64,000 bases of DNA from Embiotoca jacksoni (GCA_022577435.1 JAKOON010000005.1:7337224-7401223), one strand, 5' to 3'. Shown: positions 1 to 11,109, counted from the first letter of the stretch. Made by a program: numbers and translations. Notes: generated from the letters alone by a model not told the origin.

Positions 1-660
1 GCAGTTCTATATTCCCAATTGATAACATTTGGTGAGTTGTCAATAGTTTGCGTCTCCTATGTAAATCCAGTTTGGGGTTGACTGTTTCAAGATGAGTGTG
101 TAACATCTGAATGAAGTCTGATCCACAAATTTTACGTCTAGTTTGGTGTGGCAGATCTTCTCTGGCTTGCGCAGAGCCCTTCCCTGGGGGGAATTTGGAT
201 GCTGACTGTGAGCAAGGTTTGGGTTCGAGCTAGATTTTCCAATTTATTTTACTACTGTCTAAAGAAGAGTCATGTAATAAGTATACTGCACATCACAAAA
301 ATTGATGTAAATATTTTAGTTCTCTCCGTTTTTGTATTTCTGCACTTGAACAACCATGGACTCCACCATGGAGAAAAAAAAAAAATATATATTGAAATTA
401 ACGATGTAACTTTACAAAACAGTCTGACTGCAACATGGAACACATAGGTTACAACTTGCCCCATATAAGTGATTTAAATGCTTATTAACCAATGCAACAC
501 ATACTGTATGCACAAAAACAAAGGGCAATCTCTTCAAATTGAAAGGGTGTCTAAACTAATGTAATTGAACACATACGTATGTTTTTTTTTCTTATCAACC
601 AGCATGTGGTTTGTTCTGATGATGAGATGAGAAGGTGAAGAGCCTTGCTGACTGTAAATT
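1..660. other. Unassigned AT-rich sequence
   Basis: No gene is recognised. Two overlapping short open frames (99 and 64 codons) lie on opposite strands and show no domain. A short A-run near 366-378 is the only low-complexity feature. Confidence 0.5.
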
Positions 661-740
661 TGATTCAATTCAATTCAATTTGATTGATATACCACCAAAT
701 GAGAAAACAAATCATCTCAAGGCATCCTTGCAGCTGAACT
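661..740 (-). mobile_element. Retroposon 3' tail with ATTCA repeat
   Basis: The segment starts with tandem TTCAA/ATTCA units and continues into sequence resembling the reverse complement of the teleost tail 'TTGTGATTTGGCGCTATATAAATAAAATTGAATTG', ending near CATCTCAAGGCAT. Read on the minus strand it is therefore the 3' end of a LINE or dependent SINE with a TTGAA-type tail. A plus-strand relative lies at 15681-15804. The 5' part is missing, as is usual for 5'-truncated retroposons. Confidence 0.55.
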
Positions 741-826
741 TTCCAACATTACAAAGGGTAATGAGGAGTTATTTTTGTTGTACGTTTTGGTGAGTTTTGT
801 TTGGAAAGGCTGTCTTTGTGTTGTAC

Positions 827-898
827 TGAAGGTCCTCAATAGAAGCCCTAGTTTTCACTAGCCCTAGTTTTCACTAGGGCTTCTATTGAGGACCTTCA
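827..898. repeat. Perfect 25-bp inverted repeat, 22-nt loop
   Basis: Bases 827-851 are exactly complementary to 874-898, with a 22-base spacer at 852-873. The spacer holds a near copy of the adjoining CCCTAGTTTTCA motif, so a short direct duplication overlaps the palindrome. Transcribed, this would fold into a 25-bp perfect hairpin. It could be a recent template-switch inversion, the core of a tiny MITE, or a miRNA-like precursor. No flanking target duplication is evident. Confidence 0.9.
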
Positions 899-1205
899 AT
901 GCAGAGAAATTGTGGGACTTTTGCAAAATAGGAAAATCTTTAAATATTGCAAAGGAGTGGCTGAAATTGTCTTAATTATCGCATTGGCAAGATATTTAAA
1001 AGTAAATACATTTGTAATTGATTTTATAGGAAATTAGTTGGGGAAGATGGGTCCAGATTTCCGTGACTGTGAGGATTCAGGAACTGCAGTGCACCGGAGA
1101 AGAGCACAGTCTATCCGATTCCACTTAGCTTGGTGCTCCGTGTGCCAGTCAGATGCCAGCGTCAGCGCCAGCTCTTGTTCTCCTCCCACTAACACTCCTC
1201 TCCCT

Positions 1206-1229
1206 TCCTCCTCCTCCTCCTCCTCCTCT
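1206..1229. repeat. (TCC)n microsatellite
   Basis: Eight uninterrupted trinucleotide units on the plus strand. It lies at the edge of a C/T-rich stretch that precedes the purine-rich block. Confidence 0.9.
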
Positions 1230-1261
1230 TGGTTCCGATGATGTTGCAGGGATGCAAAAGC

Positions 1262-1660
1262 TTTTGTAGCAGAGGGTGAGGAGACCTCTGAGAGAGAGAA
1301 AGGTGAGACCGGAGAGGGAGCAAGGGGAAGAAAGAGGAAGCGAAGGGGGAGCTAGCTCAGTTAAAGAGGTGGAGAGGGAGGAGGAGGAGGGAGGAGGCGG
1401 GAGAAGAGGGAGCGATGCGGGGAAAACATTCTTTGCTTACCCTCTGTGGTAATGAGACACTGCAAAAAGACACACTGAATGGCAAACAGACAGGGAGAGA
1501 GTGAGAGAGCAAAGGAGGACAACGCCTGGGAGAGAAACAAGGATGACAAAGGCGGGAGAGACGGAAACAGACAGACAGCAGACAGAAAGAAAGATCTACA
1601 GGAGCGAGACAGCTGTTTTTCAAGACCACAGAAGAAAAAAAGAAAAAGGAGGGGCAGACA
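1262..1660. repeat. Purine-rich tract
   Basis: The plus strand is strongly biased to A and G (GAGGGAGGAGGAGG, AGAAAGAAAG and similar), with few pyrimidine interruptions. Opposite it runs a 193-codon minus-strand open frame (1357-1938) full of Ser, Pro, Leu and Cys. That frame is the expected by-product of a pyrimidine-rich strand and I do not call it a gene. Long purine/pyrimidine strand bias can adopt triplex DNA and is also common in 5' UTRs and promoters. Nothing here fixes a transcription start. Confidence 0.55.
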
Positions 1661-2564
1661 CTGAAAAGCAGGTCGGCTCCACGGCTCCAGCAGAACTCTT
1701 GTTTATACAAAATAAAGCCTGGAGGGCTGTTTGAGCGTCTATGTCTATGTGTGTTTTGGTGCGAACACGCTTCTGCAGTCATTTGTGTTTGTGGATGCAC
1801 ATGTGCTCCGTTTCTGCTCGTGTTTGCACGTCTGCGTGGATGCCAAACATGAATGTAATTGTCAAACGCATGCAGCTGAGGGTAGGTGGGATGTGAGGGG
1901 GAGCAGCTGTGTATCTGAAAGCTGACCCTGCGTTGCAATCATGCGAGCCAGACGACTGTACTCAAGTGTTCCTTCCAAGGCCTAAGGCAAGGAAATGCGG
2001 AGCTCAGCACAACAGCATGTGTCTGTGAATAAATATTTGTGCATCCAGCACGAGCTACGGGAGAGTGTTTGTGCGATTCGGGGGAATAGTGCTGCTCTTT
2101 TCTGGACGCAACAAGGCTGTGTTTAAACATCGCTTTCTCTTGTTTATGCCATTGGCGACGTGTTGTCCATGGAACGAGAACCCCAGCCAATTTTGCTGAT
2201 GCAAGGTCAAACACAGGCATGGGCCCCGGGTTGCTTTGAAACAGATGTTACCTCCACACACTGACACCCCGCCCCTTTCCCCCCCTCAAACCAAAACTCG
2301 GCACACTTCTATTGCCCATGACAGCACTGCGTAGGGTTGGGGTCTGATCAAATTCATATGACAGACGACACAGATTTTAGTCTCTGACCAAAGTAGGTGC
2401 CTCTGGGTGTAAAACCATCCTCTGCATCTTAAAACACGACAGACCTCACACTCCCTGCCCTCTTTCATTGTAGTGGATTCAAACAAGAACAGAACAAATG
2501 TTTTTTTTTCACAAGTGTTTGGTCATATCTTTCCGTGGTGGTCTTAACAGGGCAAGTGTCTGAT
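1661..2564. other. Unassigned sequence
   Basis: A TG/CA-rich stretch follows the purine tract (about 1735-1860). No exon with splice sites and no known repeat is recognised. Confidence 0.45.
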
Positions 2565-2581
2565 TGTGTGTGTGCGCGCGC

Positions 2582-2631
<50 letters not shown>
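2565..2631. repeat. (GT)n microsatellite with (GC)n interruption
   Basis: About 67 bp of alternating purine/pyrimidine: GT units, then a GCGCGCGC block, then about 24 more GT units. The alternating GC/GT run is a classic Z-DNA-prone sequence. Confidence 0.95.
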
Positions 2632-2634
<3 letters not shown>

Positions 2635-5250
2635 TGTACTGCACGGTTTTAAGCAACAAGTAAAGTTTTAAAGTTGTGATTTGTATTCCAGCGTGTCTGT
2701 CTGTCTGGATGGATGGAAATCAAACAAAAGGAGGGTGTGCACGTACAAGGGTTTATAATGAGGACAAATACAAAGTGAGGTTTCTGTCAAAGCCTTGTGC
2801 TGCTCATCAGAAGCAAAATCAGAACAAAGATGCAAGGACACAAGTCTCTTGATTACCATGACTAAAACAGAGCGCCCTTTGGGGGCCTGCAACCTTTGTC
2901 CTTGATCCTCCCCTCACCTCTCAGACCTGCGCCCTGTAGCCCAGCCCTCACCATTGCTTCCACTCCCAGCCCCCCCCCCCCCCCTCCCCCTGATCCCTCT
3001 TGACCCTGTGGCCCCCACTCCTGTGCCAAGGACAGACCTCAAAACAGTATTAATGATGTATTGAGACGGGATGTGAGGAAAGGGGCATGCACATTTCAGA
3101 TGAAGCACACTCACTCTACAAGTACAACTCTATTATTTTAGTGCAGTAATAATAACATTGTACATTTGATATTACAGTCATAGGCAGAGGACAAAATTAA
3201 GTTTTTGGCTTATTAGCCAAAGTGGATTAAAAGTTAACGGGAGTCATATCTTTTTACCAGCCAAAAGTAGAACGGAGTTAGTAGTCATTAGTAGTTGTAC
3301 TTGTAGTGGCTTCTGGTATCAGCTACAGTGTACATATGTCCTCTAAAAGCCTCACATGTTGATAAACACTACAATTGAGTAATGTTCCCAAAACGCCTCA
3401 CATGCAAGCTTGTGGTAGACACTACAAATTGCCAGTGATCCCTGAATGCAACATGCAGGCTATTGTGAGACACCAGCTGGGCAGACGTGCACATAGAGGC
3501 CTTCTGGTCCACTTTCAGCTGCTACAGCGCACACAGCTACTGGTCACAGCACAACATGGATCACATTGAAGGGACAGAGACAAGGTTCACCTATATTTAA
3601 TTTCATATGTCTATGTGACGCGGTAGCTGCCGTTATTTATCCACCAACTCAACTATCTACACCTTAATGGCGTTTGGCGGGTGCTAATTTTGTTCCTGGG
3701 CCATAAGAACTATTTATAGCATACAGATATTTACTACGTTTAAAAAAAACAAAAATGAAACAATTAAATGCTTTGTTTAACTGTTGACGATGGTACAGTG
3801 GAAAAAGTAGTTGGTAAAAGGTTTAAAAGTAAAAATCTATAACTGCTAAAAATGTATGTAACTTTAGAGGTGAAATGAAATGACCTTTTTGAGGCAAGTG
3901 TGAAGGGGATTGGAGGAATGGTGGGAAACATGAACACACAAACTACTCTCCAATCATGGTAGTAGGATAAGGTAACTAACCGGGCAGGCTGCTTTAATAT
4001 ATAACTCTATTGTTTTAGCTCCTCCATGCCACCTGCTTGTCTGTAGTTCTGTTCATCTCCATCTTGGACAAGTTACTGATCCTGTTTTTGTGTCTGTTCT
4101 TTCAGACTTGAATAGGTACCATAGCTATATAGCAGGTGACTAAACAGACATTTGATAATCAAATACATTTATAGTGTTAATACAACTTTTGAATTAGCCC
4201 ACATTTGTCTTTAATGGTCTTTCAGCCACACATGCAGGTTCGACACTGCTGAATTCAGTCACTATAGCAACACAGAGTGTTTATTAACGAGGTATTCTGC
4301 TAAAATGTTCCTCTGTAAGACATTAACCTTGTACCTGCACTCTCATTATAGGAGCAAACCAGTTTTCCAAGACAACTGCAAACGTAAGGTACACGCTGTC
4401 ACCCAGTATTTTAAAAAGAAGTCTGCATGAATCTGTTCATATCTCTTCCTCATGTTAAACTGGTTTCACTCAGCTAAAAGAATCACAAAACTCCTGCTGT
4501 AATTCACCTACAAGTCTAGATAGAAGTCGTGTGCCTTTAATAACTATTTATTCTCTTCATGCAAGTCAACATGTTGGATTTTAATAAGCTACAAATTCAG
4601 CTCACGCACACTGCCTGTATTCTACTAATTTGATAAAATGGCAACCTGCCATTAATTTACATTCTGACCTCTGCAGCCAACATAACTCAGAAAATACAAA
4701 TTGCAAATGAGTTGAAATACTAGGCCATCCTCTCAATTTACCAAAAACCAGCATTTCATCACTCATATAAAACCAATACCTCAAGATCAATGTGACGACG
4801 TGAATAAGGGCTGATGAGATATGGGCATGGAGAGGCCAAAATGAAATAAGGTTCTGTTTCGAGCCCGTGACATTAAATAAAAATTGATGGATAAAGTCCA
4901 GACCAAAAACTTTGCAACTCCACCAAATCCATTCCAGTTCAATCACCTGTAATACTGACTGCCATTTGGTGATTATGATTATGAATGAAGTCACTGTAGA
5001 AGCGCATAAAAGGGGGAAAAAAAAAAAAGAAGAAGCTGTATGGTGATACAAGCAGCTAGTTACATCCACATTTTAGTGCTAGCTTTTTGTTTGATACCAT
5101 TAAATGGCACTGAGTTACTTCACAAGGATCAAGACAATCAAGTTTGTTTGCTGTTTAACAAAATGTTAGAATAGTTAAGACACGTTAATCTAAGTGTTAT
5201 TGAAGGTAGTTTGACGGTTGGTGCCAGACACTGTCAGCAGCTACCTCAAG
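2632..5250. other. Unassigned sequence with a C-homopolymer tract
   Basis: Contains a run of 15 C, one T and 5 C at 2970-2990. No gene or repeat family is recognised in the rest. The only long frame is the 155-codon minus-strand frame at 4602-5069, listed separately. Confidence 0.45.
4602..5069 (-). other. Unrecognised 155-codon open frame
   Basis: This open frame in AT-rich DNA encodes a hydrophobic, Trp/Phe/Ile-rich peptide with no motif I recognise. It starts beside an A-run on the plus strand (5020-5031), which contributes an artificial Phe stretch near the N terminus. No splice sites, start context or family similarity support it. It is most likely a chance frame or an unrecognised repeat, recorded only because it is long for this composition. 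Confidence 0.12.
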
Positions 5251-5344
5251 AAGCAACCAACCCTCTTGGGGCTTGCGTGCACTGCAGCGCCTCTGTGAAT
5301 ATTTAGCACAACAAAAAGTGTGTGATGTTATTGAGTCAGCAAGG

Positions 5345-5420
5345 ATCGAGATCACCATGGAACGTTTTCAGCACCGTGTCGATTGCATGCCTCAAAGAAC
5401 CCCGAAGGTTTTAAAAAGCA
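5345..5420 (+). pseudogene. Tc1-like transposase C-terminal scrap
   Basis: The frame starting at ATG 5357 reads MERFQHRVDCMPQRTPKVLK. This resembles the end of a Tc1-family transposase subgroup, where a Met-Glu-Arg-Phe-Gln-His segment precedes a 'ESMPRRIQAVLKAKG'-like end. Only about 20-25 residues are recognisable. The DDE core is absent upstream, where the sequence (5255-5340) has decayed past recognition. The frame then runs on into unrelated sequence to 5491. It is an isolated fragment with no catalytic capacity, identified by motif memory only. Confidence 0.4.
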
Positions 5421-5599
5421 TAAACAGACTCTTCCAGGTGGCACTTTATTTATCTGGGTCCCATGTTTTCCGAACATTAACTAATGACTAATGACTAATT
5501 AACTATTAGAAGGGAAGTGAGTTGAAACTATGAGACGATTCTAAGAGAGGACCTTGTAACTTGGTACTGATAAAAAAAAAAACTGATTATTATTTATTA

Positions 5600-5685
5600 T
5601 CTTATTGCTTCCTGTATGCTGCTGGAGCGAAAACATTTCCCCTTGGGGATTAATAAAGTAACTACCTAACCTACCTAACCTAATA
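5600..5685 (+). mobile_element. LINE 3' tail (CCCCTTGGGGATTAATAAAGT type)
   Basis: The sequence CCTGTATGCTGCTG, then GCGAAA, then CCCCTTGGGGATTAATAAAGT ends in repeated CTACCTAAC units. It is the same 3' end as the minus-strand fragment at 51677-52075, whose reverse complement shares CTGTATGCTGCTG, GCGAAA and CCCCTTGGGGATTAATAAAGT and ends in CTAT repeats. The two copies are in opposite orientation and differ in their terminal microsatellite. Heavy 5' truncation is typical of LINE insertions. Confidence 0.7.
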
Positions 5686-5689
5686 GAAA

Positions 5690-6855
5690 CAGTATTCAGC
5701 TGTTACACATACAATTAATTCCAACCATTATTTGATGCAGCCTGAAGTCTTATTCTCTGTGCAGCAGGAATTGTTATATGTGCAGTAAAGGTTCTCAATT
5801 ACAGGAAACGCACAGACTCACAAAATATGAAATAACTATCAAATGTGCATTGTAAATCAAAAATTGCATTTGCAGATTTTGATGTGGTTGTTTGATATTC
5901 TGTTATAACGATACAATGCAGCTGATATTATGGGTCATATTTATTGTGAGATCACATTCCTTTAGGGAGGGTTTGGGGCAGAAGAAGGGATGCAATGCTC
6001 TGTGTCTTTTTGGATGTTACTCTAGCAGTGGTTAAGTCTAAATTTCCAAAATGAAGGGGATTTAATAGTAATTTGAGTAACTTGTCTTAATGTATCTCAG
6101 ACACTTTTCCTAATCACTACAATTTTGCAGTTTTTCTGCAATATTCACCCGACTGGGCTGCCTCCTATGCTCCATTCTTTGGTTCTTTTTTCATTTAAAT
6201 ACATTGGGAATGTCACAGTAGTGTAATAACACAGGACACTCTCCTTCTTCCCTATGATTAGTACTAAATTACACAGTCCTTTCCAGAAAACGTCCAAGGA
6301 ACTGATGAAGGAAAATTACAGGACAGGGCAAATAAAGCCAACAAGTGAACCAAATGTACAGCCTCAGATGCTTCTCTGACTGTGAAAGAACTTTGCTATC
6401 TGACAGCAAAATAACAGATTAAATGCGAGACCAAATTTAAGACTAAATGTGTCTAATTTTCCGAATTAAGTATTTTGTTAACTACAAACCCCATCGTCAT
6501 TTAGTCTGACAAAAGTAAAAAGAAAGCATTTCACTGACCAATTTAGTTGTAATTTATAAGAATAAACAGATGTGGAATTTAGTGCCAGCAACACACTCAA
6601 AAAAGTTGGCAAAAAATGTGAAAATTTCATAGAACATTATGGATATTCCATTTTAATAACTTCCACAGTAAGCATGTAAACTCGTAATAAGTAAGGGTAT
6701 TGTGATTATGTATACTTGGACCATCGATCAAGACTCAGCTTTTGCAAGCAAAGATGGTTTGTGTCTAACCACTTTGTGAGACAATTGTAAAAAAACACGG
6801 TTCAAACTAAATGTTTCTCAATGCAAGATTGCTCAGAATTGAGATCTTTCGTACA
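5690..6855. other. Unassigned AT-rich sequence
   Basis: No frames of interest, splice-bounded segments or recognised repeats are visible. Confidence 0.5.
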
Positions 6856-6859
6856 TAAT

Positions 6860-7042
6860 ATGTACAGTGGAACTTTACTAGCACTTAAATGACACTGATA
6901 GCACTTTGTAGTTTGGCTTTCTTGAAGAAATTGTATTTACTTGATTCTTGTTGTTCTGGGTTTTGTACCCTCATGGTTGAAATGCACTTATTGTAAGTCG
7001 CTTTGGATAAAAGCGTCAGCTAAATGAAATGTAATGTAATAT
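6860..7042 (+). mobile_element. L2/UnaL2-type LINE or SINE 3' tail
   Basis: The end of this segment holds the L2-clade 3' hairpin: CGCTTT (6999-7004), loop GGATA (7005-7009), AAAGCG (7010-7015). It is followed by a tail of ATGTAATGTAAT units. The eel UnaL2 LINE and its dependent SINEs have this stem with a GGAUA loop, which the reverse transcriptase recognises, followed by a short tandem tail. The upstream stretch (GTACCCTCATGGTTGAAATGCACTTATTGTAAGTCG) is the usual conserved tail body. The sequence cannot tell a truncated LINE from a SINE that borrowed its tail. Confidence 0.75.
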
Positions 7043-7261
7043 TGTGAAAAGATTTGGTGAATCCAGACCAATCTCAGTCAGTGTAGGGCCAGACTGGATA
7101 GCGTTGTTGAATGTGGGTGACCTTTGAACCCTCAAATGTCATTACATGAGAAACTGTCATGCTAGTGTGATAAATGTAGCGGAAAACCGGTGTCACAGTA
7201 CACCACTGCATCAAGAAATGTAACCTAAAACTCTATTACATAAGCAGAAAGCCTCAATTAT

Positions 7262-7790
7262 ATTCAGAAATGCAGCCAAGTTCGTTCGGCGTCAGTTCAT
7301 GTCAGATGGTCTGAAAGACAGTGGAATCGTGTCTGTGATGAGTCCTTGATTTCGGGAAAAACAGACGCTGAGTTGTCCGTTCCAAAGACGACAGGGTCCT
7401 TCCAGACTGTTGTCAGCAAAAGGTGTAAAAGCCAATATCTGTCATGGCAGGGTGGGACATTAGTGCCCACAGCTTGGTTGGCTTGTCTGAAGGTTCCATT
7501 GACGCAGGGGCATATTTGGGGATTTTAAAGAGACATGTGCTGCCGTCAAGGCGACATCCTATCTCGAGGAGTCTGTGGTTATTTCCGTAAGACAATGCCA
7601 GGCATCGTTCTGCATGCGCCACAACACCATGGCTTCGTAGACAAAGAGTGTGTGTGCTTAGCTGACCTGCAGTCTACATGTGTCTCCTGTTGAAAATGTA
7701 TCATGTATAAAGAAGAGGAGAGTCATACAATGGAGGCAGGCAGCTGAAGGCTTTCATCAAGCAAGAATGGGTGCAAATTTCACTGCAAAA
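7262..7790 (+). pseudogene. Decayed Tc1-like (DD34E) transposase
   Basis: The catalytic half of a Tc1-family transposase is recognisable across shifting frames. A 'DES' motif holds the first Asp (GAT 7337-7339). A block around 7354-7560 follows. The 'DNAR' motif holds the second Asp (GAC 7591-7593), and 'WLRRQRV' follows at about 7624-7645. The Glu equivalent is GAA 7692-7694. The second Asp and the Glu are 101 nt apart where DD34E predicts 105, so a 4-nt deletion lies between them. A TAA stop (7588-7590) directly precedes the second Asp, TGA and TAA stops interrupt earlier codons, and the first Asp is in another frame. The similarity runs on to about 7790 through 'IKQEW'. The family normally has about 340 residues; the N-terminal DNA-binding half is absent here. 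No terminal repeats were found. It is inactive. Confidence 0.75.
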
Positions 7791-7799
7791 GAATTTGGG

Positions 7800-10425
7800 T
7801 CCTCACTTCCTGCGTTATTACAAAACTAAAAACAAAGGTGACGTGACAAAGTGGTGAACGTGCTTTTTCTGATGTGTTGCAGGTATTAAATTCTAAATTG
7901 ACTTTACAAACTAAAATTAAGTGGTCATTCAAAACAGAGATCTTTTCTTTGTACCTTTGTTTAAATGAAGGTTTAAAAGAATCAACAAATCACTGATTCT
8001 TGTTTTTATTGCATTTGAAACAGGATTTATTTTTTTTTGTAAAAAAAAAAAGACTTTTTATGTCAGTTACTTTGACATCATAGTTTTGACATTACTTTTC
8101 AGTAAGCCAGTTTGTAGTATGAGCTGCAGTACAACGATAAGCTTTTGTATTGACTGAACTACATTTAAGCTACATAAATGAATAGGAAAAATGGAGGGAA
8201 ATGTATTTGAGTCACTGTGCTTTCATTTATATTTAAGACATGAAGAAAAGAGCAAAACTGAGATCTGACTTCAGAATGAACTGAGTTCATTAAAATGTTG
8301 GCTGAGGCTGCTGTGTATCGAGAGCATTATAAACCGAGTAAAATATTTCATGATCTTGACTAGAACCAAAGGTGAATTCACCACCTTGATTTGTGGGTTG
8401 GACCTCCCAGATTAATTGGGTCTGTTCTATCATCGCTTGTTTGCCTATTTTGGGAGATAGACAGAGAGACGCCAATCACTCAGGTCACACAGTGACGCTT
8501 GAAGCTTGTGGAGTTTTGTGCACATCACATTCACGTTACTGCAATTCCATCCTCAGCAACAAGGTGGAAACTGCAAAAATGTTTATAAAACTAAATTTTT
8601 TTTTGAATTTCTTCAAACCAGTAGATCAATCAAACCCTGAGCAGGCCAAGGTCGTTCAACAGTGTGCCGATATGATACAGCGTGTGTAGGCCGGGCTTGA
8701 TTGTCTCTCAGATGCTTGTATATTTTTTTAGCAAAAAGATTACATTACTGGTCAAAACACATCGTGTTAGTTGTTATTTCAGAAGAACTAGTAAGGCCTC
8801 ATTTAACCAGCATGCATACGAGTAGCACCACCCACACGTGGAATGCAGCCATCATTAATGCGCCTGTGCTTTCCCTCCTTTGACAAGTCAAAAGTTCTAT
8901 AAGTTGTTGCTGGTAAAGAAAAAGGCCCAGAAACGCAGCAATGCACCAACAAACACAGTATAGAAGAAGACTGTGAGATACAAAATGGAATTAGACATTG
9001 CACGCCATACAATTTAAAATATGTACATACAAAATTGCATCAGCAAATGTCTTATGGGGAACAAAATACACTCAATATATTTGATAAACCTCAAGAACGA
9101 ACCCAACTCTTTATGCACAGGAAAACACAACATGACAACCTGAAAATGTGGAATCAAAGCAAGACAAAAGAAAACAGAATAATTACAGTAACATTTAGAA
9201 ACATTTTCTGTCAAAGAAGCTAATCAATCTTAACAAAAAACAGTCAGTTGCTCATCCCTGCTAAATAAATAAATCAATAACTTCCTGTCTTCTAACAAGT
9301 TGACACCTTCCAGTATTAGCCATCTGCTACAATTTGCTGCCTCGTCAGATCCAGGCAGGAGTACAGTATGAAAATGTATTACTGGATTTTTTTTTTTTTA
9401 ATTTTTTTTTTTTTTTTTTTTTTTAAACCACATCCCACACAAGTTTAAGAGGAGACAATGATTCATAAAGGGAATGATTCATCTCCCAAGAGTGTGTTTG
9501 CCTTTTGTGAGATGTGGCTGCATATGAAGCATACAGAAATGCACCGAAACAACTGAGTGTATGGGAGAGAAACCTTAATCCCTCTTCCAGTCTGGCTGCT
9601 GCTGACGACACGGAGGGAACAACCACGCCTGTCTCTTTGCTTCTCGCTACCACTAACCTGAGCCGCGCTTAGTGAGGGACACTAAACCAGGCAAAATGCA
9701 CTGTAGCCTCATTATGTCACTTCTCTTCTGAGTATAATGTATTCATGTTACACAATGTTTTTGTCTTCCAAGAGCCCATCTGATGTTTTGTACACCACTC
9801 GCCTCCTTGACATCTGAGATTCTTTAAGATGCGGCATACAATAAAAGCAGCAATTAAACAATACCAAGTCCAGTTAACGCCTGTTTGTGTCGCAGAGGTG
9901 CTTGTGCTGTCACTTCTACTTGTCTTGTCTTGCTGTGTGTTTTCCGGTGGCAGAGGAGTGCGGCTCCGTCATGTTTCTTTATGCAAAACAACAAACGGAA
10001 TAGAAAGTACCAACAGGAGCAGGAGGAACGGGGACGCAGTCAACACGGTCTTAATCTCCCTCTATTGCTTACTCATAACCAACAACCGTTTGCTCTGCAG
10101 TGGCTTTGCACGAGACTCAAGTTTGTATTTGCATCTTTTGTGCCCAGATTTGTGTTGCATTTAATTCAAAACGCTTTTCTCTTCTGTGCTTCCCGGTCTG
10201 TTTTGAATTGGTTTGTCTTTGATCCTTTTAATACCAACGTTTCAGTCATGTGTTTGGCATCACTCTCTAAAATTGAGCACTTTTATGCTCGTCTCCAGCT
10301 ACTGTATGATTGCCTATGCTGATGTGGATTTACATTGATTAGCACTGCGGGGATCACTAAGAAGTGTCCGTTGGAAGACGATAAACCAGATTTCCATGTA
10401 AAAACTGCCAAATCTTCATGTGATT
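7800..10425. other. Unassigned sequence with poly(T)
   Basis: Includes an A/T homopolymer stretch at 9387-9424 (T13, AA, T23). Open frames of 111 and 145 codons at 9829-10322 overlap in different frames and encode no recognised domain. I do not call them genes. Confidence 0.45.
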
Positions 10426-10429
10426 AAAA

Positions 10430-10610
10430 AGCTGAATTTAAATGCTAGTTGAAAAACAACGATCGTTATGAGTCGACTTACGTTTGTTCTTTCAAATGTC
10501 AGAAAATAGCAAAACATTTTGACCAATGTTTCCCGAAGCCCGAAGTGCAGCCTAAAATGTCTTGTTTTGTCTCGACCAACAGTCCACAACTAAAAGATAC
10601 GAGGGTGGAT
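10430..10610 (+). repeat. Teleost dispersed repeat, one half
   Basis: The stretch with AATGTCAGAAAATAGCAAAA, followed by CCCGAAG, AAATGTCTTGTTTTGTC and ACCAACAGTCCA, matches a dispersed repeat I have seen widely in teleost genomes, often bounded by CGATTAATCGA-rich ends. The other half of what appears to be the same consensus lies at 56980-57130. The class (probably hAT-derived) is uncertain. Confidence 0.5.
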
Positions 10611-10797
10611 CAATACGCTCAGAGACTGTTGCTCATGCGCACGTATGGAGCACAGCACCGTGACGTGCTCGGGACAGAAGATATAACTCCAATGAATGAC
10701 AGGTAAAGATTTCGTTGCTTCATCATCATCAGTTCCTGAGTAACACATGTTTTCTGAACCGTGTGTTTATGCACCTGAAACTTGAGCAGAGTGCACA

Positions 10798-11105
10798 TCA
10801 AAGACAAATTACTGGGAAACAGCCGCAGGGAGCCGAATCCGTTGAGTAGGGCTGGTGGGGAGCGACGGTTGTCTTATTGTTGGCCGGAAACTCGTCAGTT
10901 TCCAACGTGTTGTCAGCGGGCGTGTTATCATGTGGGAGAAGTGCCATCACTGGAAAGTTCTGCACTGAATGAATGACATTGACGTGTTGCCCCTCAGAAA
11001 CGCAAATGTCACTCAAAACACCTCTGCAGGCTCATTGCTTCATTCCCGCAGCCCTCCTGAAGCATTGTAAAGGGTCTCTGTTGCCGGTGGGTTACTGCTT
11101 GATTT
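10798..11105 (-). pseudogene. Decayed mariner transposase, C-terminal part
   Basis: On the minus strand a 72-codon frame contains HDNTPADNTL, a decayed 'HDNAPAHTAL' motif with the second catalytic Asp. It continues to PYSTDSAPCG, a decayed 'PYSPDLAPCD'. The spacing from HDN Asp to the last position is exactly 34 residues, as in mariner DD34D, but the third Asp has become Gly. Upstream on the minus strand (11031-11105 in plus coordinates) the DNA matches the second and third mariner copies at 52254-52700 and 31914-32660, which share the GGCTCATTGCTT, AAGGGTCTCTGTTG-type stretch. A poly(A) run (11110-11128) abuts it. It cannot be active. Confidence 0.7.
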
Positions 11106-11109
11106 TGAC

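Noticed and set aside
1357..1938. 193-codon minus-strand open frame, longest in the window
   Set aside because: It lies opposite a purine-rich tract and encodes low-complexity Ser/Pro/Leu/Cys-rich sequence with no domain or splice support. Stop codons are depleted by composition.
2465..2659. Thr/His-rich frames over (GT)n arrays, also at 46023-46307 and 63074-63307
   Set aside because: They are translations of dinucleotide repeats.
9829..10322. Overlapping 111- and 145-codon plus-strand frames
   Set aside because: Different frames of the same DNA with no recognised motif, no consistent start context and no exon boundaries.
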